Positions 16,724-21,940 of a stretch of 24,527 nucleotides of DNA are shown one piece after another. Origin of the DNA: a virus. The stretch spans positions 18,982 to 43,508 of the IMG/VR virus record IMGVR_UViG_3300029319_000114. One strand, given 5' to 3'. Each line of letters opens with the position of its first letter. Positions within the stretch are counted from its first letter, which is position 1. The position numbers were made by a program, and so were the translations under genes. Below the pieces are notes generated by a model that searched no databases, was not told the origin of the DNA, and saw only the letters and a program-made list of their open reading frames with translations.

Positions 16724-17704
16724 TTATTTCTTACCTTTTACTTTGTCTCTTATATTATTAAGTATACCTGAAACAGAGTTTATTCTGTCCTCAAAGCCCT
16801 TAATGTTACGTAAACCGTTGGCAACCTCATTGTTAAGTGCCTCAACTTTTTCTAATCTTTTCATACCTGATAGGTTCAAACCTAATTCTTCCATCTCGTC
16901 TTTTGACTTCATTGTGTTAAATGCGAAGTTTGCAGTTACAACAAGAGCTATTGCCAATGGGTCAAATACAAACACTATTAAAAGCAAAAACCAATTTACA
17001 ACTTTATCCATAGGAGTATTTGTCATATCTGATAAATATTTTAGAGGCCCTAACTCTCTTTGCTCTTCATTGTCCATTTCTAAATTTAACAAGTCTGTAT
17101 CAAGTCTCATTATAGAGTCCTGTATAGCTTCTAACTTTAAGTTTATATCATTTCTATCAGTAATTGTTGATTCCAATTCTTTCTGCAATGCCCTTCTTGC
17201 TGACGAAGATGTAGTAGTTATTAACTGACCCGATTCTCTATCTACATATTGTACCTGTGTTGGATTTGATAACGATGTTCTCAATTCGCTTATTGTATTA
17301 TTTAGTTGAGACTTCTCTATCATTAAGTCATTTTTATTATCTTCAAATCTGTTCTGTTTAACCTGCAACACTACTAATGATTTATCTAGGAATTCAGATT
17401 TGGTTGCTGTCTCTTGATAAGCTCCAGATAAGAATCCATATATACCACCTGATGTAATTACCATAAGAATAAACACAGCAATTGAAAGATATATCTTAAG
17501 TGCCTTATTTATTTCATTCCAATATTGGTATAATAAAGAAGCAACTACAAGCTTTGCAAATTCTAAACTACCAGCCATTATTATTACCTGGGTACTTGCA
17601 CCTGCAAATAATTTACTTAAACCAAATACGGAATAAAAAGCAGCAGAAGCAGAAACTGACAATGCACTAAAGGCTATTAGAAAAGGAAGTAATTTTGTTT
17701 TCAT
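16724..17704 (-). CDS. Multi-pass membrane protein with periplasmic coiled coil, 326 aa
   Basis: Hydrophobic segments are at about 5-25, 38-60, 68-92 and 236-262. Between the third and fourth lies a stretch of some 130 residues with heptad-like coiled coil (QNRFEDNKNDLMIEKSQLNN; ALQKELESTITDRNDINLKL) interrupted by a Ser/Thr patch (TTTSSSARR). A second coiled coil forms the C-terminal tail (VEALNNEVANGLRNIKGFED). If the termini are cytoplasmic, the long coil would be periplasmic. No family is recognised with confidence. Coupled to the 287-aa gene by an ATGA overlap. An envelope role, for example lysis control or superinfection exclusion, would be speculation. Confidence 0.75.
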   Translation of the reverse strand: MKTKLLPFLIAFSALSVSASAAFYSVFGLSKLFAGASTQVIIMAGSLEFAKLVVASLLYQYWNEINKALKIYLSIAVFILMVITSGGIYGFLSGAYQETATKSEFLDKSLVVLQVKQNRFEDNKNDLMIEKSQLNNTISELRTSLSNPTQVQYVDRESGQLITTTSSSARRALQKELESTITDRNDINLKLEAIQDSIMRLDTDLLNLEMDNEEQRELGPLKYLSDMTNTPMDKVVNWFLLLIVFVFDPLAIALVVTANFAFNTMKSKDEMEELGLNLSGMKRLEKVEALNNEVANGLRNIKGFEDRINSVSGILNNIRDKVKGKK

Positions 17705-18564
17705 GATTTTGGTGGTTGGTTTGAACTATATACCAATGTGTATATTACCTTTCCTTCAATGTCCTCTTTTATTCTAATTTCTGAATCTACAATTCCTAAT
17801 TTTTCTATGTGTCTTTGTAGCTTTGAAATTTTATCAGAGTCATAATTACTTATACATACAAACTCTCCAATTATTGTAACTACCAGATTGTCGTAGTTAT
17901 ATTGCTTTTGAAACGAGTTATATTTTTCATCATCCAATGTAGGTATTAGTGACGATGAATGTACAAGTCTTTCTGAATAGTATTTTTTATTTGATATATC
18001 TAATTTTTCGTACCATTTTCTAAAGGATGCATAATCACCTTCAAATATATTTTTATCATTTTCGTCCATAAGAGACCACATCTCTACAGCTGATAGTGCT
18101 TCAGGAATATATTTCATATCTCCTGTTTTATATGTACTACTTGTGTTATTTTCGAAACTGTCTCTATATTGTTTAAACAAACCTATTAAATGGTCAATGG
18201 AATTTAATCCATGTCTTTTAGTACTTTCAGTTTTATTCATTACAAAACTAGTACGTTTAGAATCTATTGTTATATCTTTGATAAGCTGAGCCATACCTTT
18301 TTTACCAGAATCTAATATGTCTTTTAATTCCTGACATTTCTCATATTCTTCTGTTTCTATAAAATAGTCTATTATGTCATTTAACATATCTGTTAATTCA
18401 TTCATCTCTATTTTATATGGGTCATATAATATATAGCTTATCTCATTACCCTGGCTAGCCAAATTGTCTATATTGAATTTACCTGTAAGAATTTTATAGG
18501 TATTTTCGAATGCCAGGTCCAAACCTTCATTATCAAGCTTTTCATATGATTCGTATGATTCCAT
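17701..18564 (-). CDS. Hypothetical acidic protein, 287 aa
   Basis: Acidic and mostly helical (MESYESYEKLDNEGLDLAFE; EMNELTDMLNDIIDYFIETE), with a more beta-like C-terminal 90 residues (NYDNLVVTIIGEFVCISNY; GKVIYTLVYSSNQPP). No motif recognised. GGAAG lies 6 bases upstream of the ATG. It is the first protein gene after the tmRNA/tRNA locus and is probably co-transcribed with it, since only about 33 bases separate the end of the coding-RNA pseudoknot from the ATG. Coupled to the downstream membrane protein. Confidence 0.72.
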   Translation of the reverse strand: MESYESYEKLDNEGLDLAFENTYKILTGKFNIDNLASQGNEISYILYDPYKIEMNELTDMLNDIIDYFIETEEYEKCQELKDILDSGKKGMAQLIKDITIDSKRTSFVMNKTESTKRHGLNSIDHLIGLFKQYRDSFENNTSSTYKTGDMKYIPEALSAVEMWSLMDENDKNIFEGDYASFRKWYEKLDISNKKYYSERLVHSSSLIPTLDDEKYNSFQKQYNYDNLVVTIIGEFVCISNYDSDKISKLQRHIEKLGIVDSEIRIKEDIEGKVIYTLVYSSNQPPKS

Positions 18565-18597
18565 TTGACTTCCATTTATTGATTAAAAATTAAACCT

Positions 18598-18745
18598 CCA
18601 ACCTCCGAAGCTTTGACGGCATGCTTCTTCTACCGTTGGGTCCGGGTGCCTATTTAGGCAGCCATTGCCATTTCAACTTGTTCGCCAGTTAATTGCGTTT
18701 GAACTTCCTTATATCCTTATCTTCTTGTCAAAACCAGTCATCCCC
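18598..18745 (-). ncRNA. ssrA: tmRNA, coding piece (5' half) of a permuted two-piece tmRNA
   Basis: Reading the minus strand from 18745, the RNA starts GGGGATG (acceptor 5' strand) and ACTGGTTTTGACA (the D-loop-like tmRNA start). It continues with the P2 5' strands AAGAAG (18726-18721) and ATATAAG (18714-18708), then the tag frame from 18686 to a TAA at 18654, a hairpin TGCCT/AGGCA around the stop, and a possible H-type pseudoknot. The pseudoknot pairs are ACGG/CCGT (18636-18633 with 18619-18616) and GAAGC/GCTTC (18627-18623 with 18611-18607). The acceptor and P2 strands pair exactly with the separate piece at 18836-18890. The 3' boundary near 18598 is estimated from the last possible helix (CCAAC/GTTGG, which would compete with part of the pseudoknot stem). 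Confidence 0.88.
18654..18686 (-). other. tmRNA tag-peptide reading frame
   Basis: GGC GAA CAA GTT GAA ATG GCA ATG GCT GCC TAA reads GEQVEMAMAA-stop. The C-terminal AMAA resembles the hydrophobic -AA degradation tail of known tags. The five bases before GGC are TAACT, with A at the -4 position as in the E. coli TAGTC that sets the resume codon. The start codon is inferred; the frame is open further upstream (…QTQLT), so a longer tag is possible, but the out-of-frame GCA at about 18694 is not the resume codon for this stop. Confidence 0.7.
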
Positions 18746-18757
18746 ATGTTTTAACCG

Positions 18758-18831
18758 TGGAGAATATCAGATTCGAACTGATGGCCTCTACAGTGCAAGT
18801 GTAGCGCTCTAGCCAACTGAGCTAATTCCCC
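18758..18831 (-). tRNA. tRNA-Ala (anticodon UGC)
   Basis: All four arms fold: acceptor GGGGAAT/ATTCTCC with the G3-U70 pair that marks tRNA-Ala; D-arm GCTC…GAGC; anticodon arm CTACA-CTTGCAC-TGTAG with anticodon TGC; a 5-base variable loop; and T-arm ATCAG-TTCGAAT-CTGAT. The discriminator is A; CCA is not encoded. It lies between the two tmRNA pieces, 4 bases after the acceptor piece and 12 bases before the coding piece. Confidence 0.96.
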
Positions 18832-18835
18832 TTTG

Positions 18836-18890
18836 TGGAGATGGTGGGAATCGAACCCACGTCCAAAGAAGTAGCTAATATAAGTACTAA
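18836..18890 (-). ncRNA. ssrA: tmRNA, acceptor piece (3' half) of a permuted two-piece tmRNA
   Basis: The minus strand ends GGAC, then T-arm GTGGG-TTCGATT-CCCAC (18860-18844), then CATCTCC (18843-18837) plus discriminator A, the typical 3' end of tmRNA. CATCTCC pairs with GGGGATG of the coding piece over 7 bp including G3-U70. Upstream, CTTCTT (18871-18866) and CTTATAT (18884-18878) pair with AAGAAG and ATATAAG of the coding piece, separated on both sides by 6 bases, giving helix P2. The 5' end near 18890 is inferred from the promoter motif just upstream. CCA is not encoded. No 5' half lies upstream of it, so this is not a conventional one-piece tmRNA. Confidence 0.87.
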
Positions 18891-18898
18891 CGTTCAAA

Positions 18899-18908
18899 TA
18901 TAAATATC
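18899..18908 (-). promoter_or_regulatory. Candidate promoter of the tmRNA/tRNA-Ala locus
   Basis: Minus-strand GATATTTATA, followed by TTTGAACG, immediately upstream of the acceptor piece and overlapping the stop codon of the 75-aa gene. It is identical to the element at 10899. A start 7-9 bases downstream would begin the RNA near 18890, just before the P2 strand. Confidence 0.45.
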
Positions 18909-19134
18909 ACTTTTCTACCTGTTTTTTAGGTTTTCGTCTATAAGTTCTGCGATTATTTTTTGGTGCAGATTTCCTAGAATTTTTACCAAGTGATTTGATT
19001 TCGTTTTTAAGTAACTCATTTACTAGAATTTTATCCTCTAATAATTCTTTTACCGTAACGAATTTTTTGTTTAGATATAGTACAGTTGCTACTACTCCTA
19101 AACCAAATGCTAGTATTACTGATAGTGTTATCAT
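18907..19134 (-). CDS. Small single-pass membrane protein with basic tail, 75 aa
   Basis: Residues 3-21 are hydrophobic (TLSVILAFGLGVVATVLYL), followed by a short helix (VKELLEDKILVNELLKNEIK) and a very basic tail (about 20 residues of Arg/Lys/Asn, including RRTYRRKPKK). The start overlaps the previous stop as ATGA. The tail suggests a cytoplasmic end near nucleic acid or membrane phosphates. Family not recognised. Its stop codon overlaps the candidate promoter of the tmRNA locus. Confidence 0.68.
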   Translation of the reverse strand: MITLSVILAFGLGVVATVLYLNKKFVTVKELLEDKILVNELLKNEIKSLGKNSRKSAPKNNRRTYRRKPKKQVEK

Positions 19135-19406
19135 TTCTTATACCCTTTCCATGTTCCTGTTCCCTCATCAAGCATTCCAAGTCTTTGTGCGTTTTTATAC
19201 ATTTTCTGCATATCCAACATTGTTTCAATAACACGATTTGTTTCTGAAAATGTTAATTCAAACCTTTTGTTGTCAATTAAAAATGTACCTATCAATGGTT
19301 GGTTTGCCTCGCCTTGTGGATATTTAGCTTTAGCTCCTTTCATTAAATCACAGTCAATAGTTGACCAAACTTTCCCATACTTTTGGGGATTAAATTTCTT
19401 TGCCAT
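19131..19406 (-). CDS. Hypothetical protein, 91 aa
   Basis: Compact mixed alpha/beta protein (MAKKFNPQKYGKVWSTIDCD; QPLIGTFLIDNKRFELTFSE; ETMLDMQKMYKNAQRLGMLD) ending in a Gly-rich tail. Pattern is two or three strands followed by a helix; no family recognised. It follows the 211-base AT-rich gap at 19407-19617, so it is the first gene of the unit that continues into the 75-aa gene and probably the tmRNA locus. Confidence 0.68.
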   Translation of the reverse strand: MAKKFNPQKYGKVWSTIDCDLMKGAKAKYPQGEANQPLIGTFLIDNKRFELTFSETNRVIETMLDMQKMYKNAQRLGMLDEGTGTWKGYKK

Positions 19407-19617
19407 GTCTTATTTTTTTTAGCAAATTATGTCTACTCTTTTACATTTAGGATTTTCGACTTTCTCCTTTAGAATTATCTAATATATTATTTAATTTATT
19501 AGTTAATTATTATATTAGTATACTAATTATTAGTATTATTAGTAATTACTATTATTAGTTTTTTACTACTAATATATTAAAAATTTCCGACAAATAAAAA
19601 TATTTTCAGAACTTTTT
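19407..19617 (-). promoter_or_regulatory. Very AT-rich palindromic intergenic region (promoter cluster or origin-like)
   Basis: The largest protein-free gap apart from the RNA locus. It contains dense TTAGTA/TACTAA repeats and perfect palindromes: 14 bp ATTAGTATACTAAT (19514-19527) and 12 bp TAGTAATTACTA (19540-19551). A TATATTAGTA promoter-like element lies at 19567-19576 on the minus strand, and an AAGGAG-like site further downstream. The right end is a diverged copy of the intergenic repeat at 21856 and 23246. No ORF is supported. It could be a regulator-binding region, a promoter cluster or a replication start. Confidence 0.4.
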
Positions 19618-19621
19618 TTAT
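19567..19621 (-). repeat. Intergenic repeat, diverged copy 3
   Basis: On the plus strand AAATTTCCGACAAATAAAAA and the run to ACTTTTTTTA align with 21885-21920 (AAATTTCCGAGATATAAAAG…CCTTTTTTTA). As in the other copies it lies right after a stop codon (that of the 78-aa gene) and has a TATATT-type element on its low-coordinate side. Confidence 0.5.
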
Positions 19622-19854
19622 TTTATTGGATAAATACCTTCTAACAACTGTGTCATATACACATCTATTAGATTTCTTCTGTATTCTATCGATTCGTTTT
19701 TAGACATTATCTTTTCTATATAATGACATATAGGACTGTTTGTCTCCATAAATATAGCGTCAGCATTAAACAAATCAGATACACCTTTAGAGCCACCATG
19801 CTTAAATGCAGATATTATTCTGTCTTTATCAATATGTCTTTTGTTAAATCCCAT
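19618..19854 (-). CDS. Hypothetical protein, 78 aa
   Basis: MGFNKRHIDKDRIISAFKHG begins two bases after the stop of the 43-aa ORF; a GAGAAG site lies just upstream. The sequence contains a helix (DRIISAFKHGGSKGVSDLFN) then CHYIEKIMSKNESIEYRRN and another helix. The first half (iISAFkhGGskGvsdLFnaDA) hints at a small helical DNA-associated or adaptor protein, but I cannot name a family. Confidence 0.68.
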   Translation of the reverse strand: MGFNKRHIDKDRIISAFKHGGSKGVSDLFNADAIFMETNSPICHYIEKIMSKNESIEYRRNLIDVYMTQLLEGIYPIK

Positions 19855-19855
19855 A

Positions 19856-19987
19856 TTACTTCTCTTGTCTATAATTTTTTATTCTATATAATACATAACC
19901 TAATACAGGTGTGCCGTATAGCATTGTTATTAGACTTGGATGCGGTTCTCCGCATAATCCTGTTGCGTGTTTAAGAAACTCTATCAT
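19856..19987 (-). CDS. Small conserved-looking phage protein, 43 aa
   Basis: A 44-codon frame starts MIEFLKHATGLCGEPHPSLI and ends YRIKNYRQEK. It starts inside the end of the GIY-YIG gene (out of frame, 17 bases overlap) with a good ribosome site (GAGGAAAG) 3-10 bases upstream, and stops just before the 78-aa start. The LCGEPHPSL block followed by a hydrophobic segment (TMLYGTPVLGYVLY) is a pattern I associate with tiny membrane-associated proteins of other marine phages. Tight packing on both sides supports it as a real gene. Confidence 0.7.
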   Translation of the reverse strand: MIEFLKHATGLCGEPHPSLITMLYGTPVLGYVLYRIKNYRQEK

Positions 19988-20729
19988 AACTTTCCTCTTT
20001 TAATCTTTTATTAAATAATCTATTTGATTCGTAATTATATGTATACAGATGTATTACAGATGCCTGGCTTTTACTTGCAGTACCTGTAAGTACACCTCCA
20101 TTAAATATTGAAGACATAATTTTATTTCCTTTTGGTATATGTCCACCATTACCATCAGATGTCCAGGTTATATCTTTATAATGAGCCACGATTTTTCCTT
20201 TACATCTTACAAGTATTTCATTTGCTAATGTTTTGTGTGGTTTGTTTTTATATCCACTACAATAATCTATCCAGTCCTTATCACCGTATGGGTCTAGCTT
20301 TGTAGATTTTCTAACATTTAATACAACTATTTTTCTATCTGTATTTCTTAATTCCTTTTTAAGTTCCCATAGGTCAATATTTATACCTGTGTTTAATTCG
20401 TCTTCAAGTCTATCAAATTTCTTGAAATAATGTTTACCTCCATGTCCTCTTTTTATATTAAGAAAACCTTCAGGTATACAAATCTGAGGATACTTCCAGC
20501 AAGTTTCTATCAGCATTGTTTCTGCATTTGTAGCATCCTCTTCTGTCTTAAATCTTCCAAGAAGTCTAAATGAATATTCGTTGTTTCTAAGCCATTCTAC
20601 TTTTTTACTAGAGTCATCAAGTTGTATATGTTGAGTGACTCTATCTGTTTGGCCTTTTCCTACGTATGCATGTAAACCTTTTTTACAGAAATAACCGTAT
20701 ACATAATATTTGTAATTATTCGCTTCCAT
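19971..20729 (-). CDS. GIY-YIG (LEM-3-like) nuclease-domain protein, 252 aa
   Basis: Residues 8-80 fit a LEM-3-like GIY-YIG domain: a YYVYGYF strand (8-14), HAYVGKGQTDRVTQHI (20-35, the YIG equivalent followed by conserved R30 and H34), and a helix with a candidate metal-binding Glu (ATNAETMLIE, E70 or E75). The C-terminal 170 residues contain a GRGH/GGKHYF-type segment and a late GGVLTGTASKSQASVIHLYTY block that may be a DNA-binding module. GIY-YIG proteins include homing endonucleases and phage DNA-processing nucleases. It is not inserted in a recognisable gene, so free-standing homing activity is only one possibility. It overlaps the SH3-like gene by 14 bases. Confidence 0.75.
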   Translation of the reverse strand: MEANNYKYYVYGYFCKKGLHAYVGKGQTDRVTQHIQLDDSSKKVEWLRNNEYSFRLLGRFKTEEDATNAETMLIETCWKYPQICIPEGFLNIKRGHGGKHYFKKFDRLEDELNTGINIDLWELKKELRNTDRKIVVLNVRKSTKLDPYGDKDWIDYCSGYKNKPHKTLANEILVRCKGKIVAHYKDITWTSDGNGGHIPKGNKIMSSIFNGGVLTGTASKSQASVIHLYTYNYESNRLFNKRLKEESYDRVS

Positions 20730-21039
20730 TAAGAAATTGTTTTTGTTCTTTAAGTGCTTTCTTTAATTCTTCTGCTTGTATTTTCTTAGATTTTTTATTC
20801 ATCTCTTTTTCAGAAGCCTTCATAGCAGCAAGAGCAGTTTTGTTTCTTTTTAGAATTCTTTCATGTGTCATACAAGGATATATTGTAAACCTGTCTTTGT
20901 TTTCATCGACTCTTATTTTGTAATCAGGTGTACCGTTATCCTTAAACGTTTGTTCTGTGATTTTACCAGTAAGTATATCACCGGTTAAAAATTTGAAAGT
21001 GACTATGTCGCCTACGTTATATAAATGTTGTTTTGCCAT
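20716..21039 (-). CDS. SH3/KOW-like small beta-barrel protein, 107 aa
   Basis: Residues 6-65 have the pattern of a small SH3-like barrel: YNVGDIVTFKFLTGDILTGK, ITEQTFKDNGTPDYKIRVDE, then RFTIYPCMTHERIL. The remaining 40 residues are a Lys/Glu-rich helix (EKEMNKKSKKIQAEELKKAL). The fold is common in nucleic-acid- or protein-binding modules; function unknown. It starts 23 bases after the tRNA-Arg gene. Confidence 0.7.
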   Translation of the reverse strand: MAKQHLYNVGDIVTFKFLTGDILTGKITEQTFKDNGTPDYKIRVDENKDRFTIYPCMTHERILKRNKTALAAMKASEKEMNKKSKKIQAEELKKALKEQKQFLNGSE

Positions 21040-21062
21040 GTTAAAATTATTTTAGTTAATAG

Positions 21063-21136
21063 TGAACCAGGAAGGATTCGAACCTTCGACCTACAGCTTA
21101 GAAGGCTGTTGCTCTATCCAGCTGAGCTACTGGTCC
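21063..21136 (-). tRNA. tRNA-Arg (anticodon UCU)
   Basis: Cloverleaf: acceptor GGACCAG/CTGGTTC (one G-U), D-arm GCTC…GAGC, anticodon arm ACAGC-CTTCTAA-GCTGT with anticodon TCT, T-arm GAAGG-TTCGAAT-CCTTC, discriminator A; CCA not encoded. It reads AGA (and AGG), codons frequent in this AT-rich phage. The first 10 bases overlap the 3' end of the nucleotidase gene, whose TAG stop lies within the tRNA. Confidence 0.96.
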
Positions 21137-21603
21137 ATGTAGTTTGATATTGGTGTTAACATCTTAATTGTTTCAACAGTTTTTGGCCAGTCGTAACCAT
21201 GTTGACCAAACCAAATCCAAGTACCTTTGAAGTCCGGTTGGCCTCTGTAATTACTGTCGTCTATTAGTATGTCACCAATAAGCAAATCTTTTCTGTGTGT
21301 TAAAAATACCTTTCTAGATAATTCAGGTAGATGTTCCTCTATCCAATCTCTCTTTTGTCCCCAGGCTGCAGGGTTATTCCAAGGAGCAGTTGATGCAATA
21401 AAAACATCATGACCTAACTCAATCAATTCTCTTACAGATTCTATTGCACCAGGCATAGGTTCAAAATGACTAAAGTTTAATACCTCGTCCATTTTAACTT
21501 TTTCTGATATATTGTCTGGAAGATTGCTAGATAACTTGTCAGCTGCCTTTTGAAAGTTGGCAAGTACACCATCCATATCTATATAAATTCTTAGTTTTTC
21601 CAT
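21127..21603 (-). CDS. 5'(3')-deoxyribonucleotidase, HAD family, 158 aa
   Basis: Motif I is D9-M-D11-G-V-L-A-N-F (IYIDMDGVLANF), with motif II S71/T72 (VFIASTAPW), motif III K105 (LTHRKDLLIG), and motif IV D111…D115-D116 (GDILIDDS), the full HAD catalytic set. The PGAIESVRELIELGHDV and GTWIWFGQHGYDWP segments fit the NT5C-type family, which removes phosphate from deoxyribonucleoside monophosphates. In phages it probably adjusts nucleotide pools. The stop codon lies inside the tRNA-Arg gene, so the tRNA's RNase P cut would remove the message's last codons. Confidence 0.9.
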   Translation of the reverse strand: MEKLRIYIDMDGVLANFQKAADKLSSNLPDNISEKVKMDEVLNFSHFEPMPGAIESVRELIELGHDVFIASTAPWNNPAAWGQKRDWIEEHLPELSRKVFLTHRKDLLIGDILIDDSNYRGQPDFKGTWIWFGQHGYDWPKTVETIKMLTPISNYMDQ

Positions 21604-21606
21604 ATA

Positions 21607-21846
21607 TTACATTGATTCGTTATACCATTCATTGTCCAATTCTTTGGAGCAAGGAACGTTGTTATTAGAAAATGCTGATACAAAACAAAATGCTGACATT
21701 AGCAAAGTACAAATGCAAAATGCAAATTCATTAAGTGGGTCAGCAAAGTTAATGTAATTTAGAATATCGCCAGTACCAGTAATGTATGCGATGTATAGGG
21801 CGGCCAAACCTAGTGCAGCGTAGCCAAATTTTTTAATCTTATTCAT
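21607..21846 (-). CDS. Small two-helix membrane protein, 79 aa
   Basis: Hydrophobic segments are at about 8-26 (YAALGLAALYIAYITGTG) and 41-60 (FAFCICTLLMSAFCFVSAFS), with a basic N-terminus (MNKIKK) and an acidic C-terminus (SKELDNEWYNESM). Family not recognised. It has no obvious Shine-Dalgarno site, like the ligase gene, which is preceded by the same intergenic repeat. A promoter-like motif lies 23 bases upstream. Confidence 0.68.
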   Translation of the reverse strand: MNKIKKFGYAALGLAALYIAYITGTGDILNYINFADPLNEFAFCICTLLMSAFCFVSAFSNNNVPCSKELDNEWYNESM

Positions 21847-21855
21847 GTTTCAATT

Positions 21856-21940
21856 GTTATTATTTATACTATAAATATACGCAAAATTTCCGAGATATAA
21901 AAGGATTTTGCTGCCTTTTTTTAACAAAGTTATTAACAAT
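21856..21940 (-). repeat. Intergenic repeat, copy 1 (after ligase gene)
   Basis: An 85-base segment, overlapping the ligase stop codon, matches 23246-23333. Shared blocks on the plus strand are TATTTATACTATAAATATA, then TCCGAGATATAAAAGGATT versus TACGACATATGAAAGGATT, then AAAGTTATTAACAAT. It contains the promoter-like motif and the palindrome TATTTATA-C-TATAAATA. Identity is far above what neighbouring DNA shows. Confidence 0.7.
21870..21879 (-). promoter_or_regulatory. Candidate phage promoter element TATATTTATA
   Basis: Minus-strand TATATTTATA followed by GTATAAATAATAA, 23 bases before the ATG at 21846, inside intergenic repeat copy 1. Unlike the structural-operon copies, no Shine-Dalgarno site separates it from the start. 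Confidence 0.5.

Noticed and set aside
18836-18870. tmRNA 3' end as a phage attachment (att) site copied from a host ssrA gene
   Set aside because: Many integrating elements carry such a copy, but here the matching 5' half lies 90 bases downstream with exact acceptor-stem and P2 complementarity, and no integrase is present. A functional permuted tmRNA explains more.
19031-19234. Minus-strand open frame of 67 codons overlapping the 75- and 91-aa genes
   Set aside because: It is out of frame with both well-packed genes and has no ribosome site or recognisable composition.
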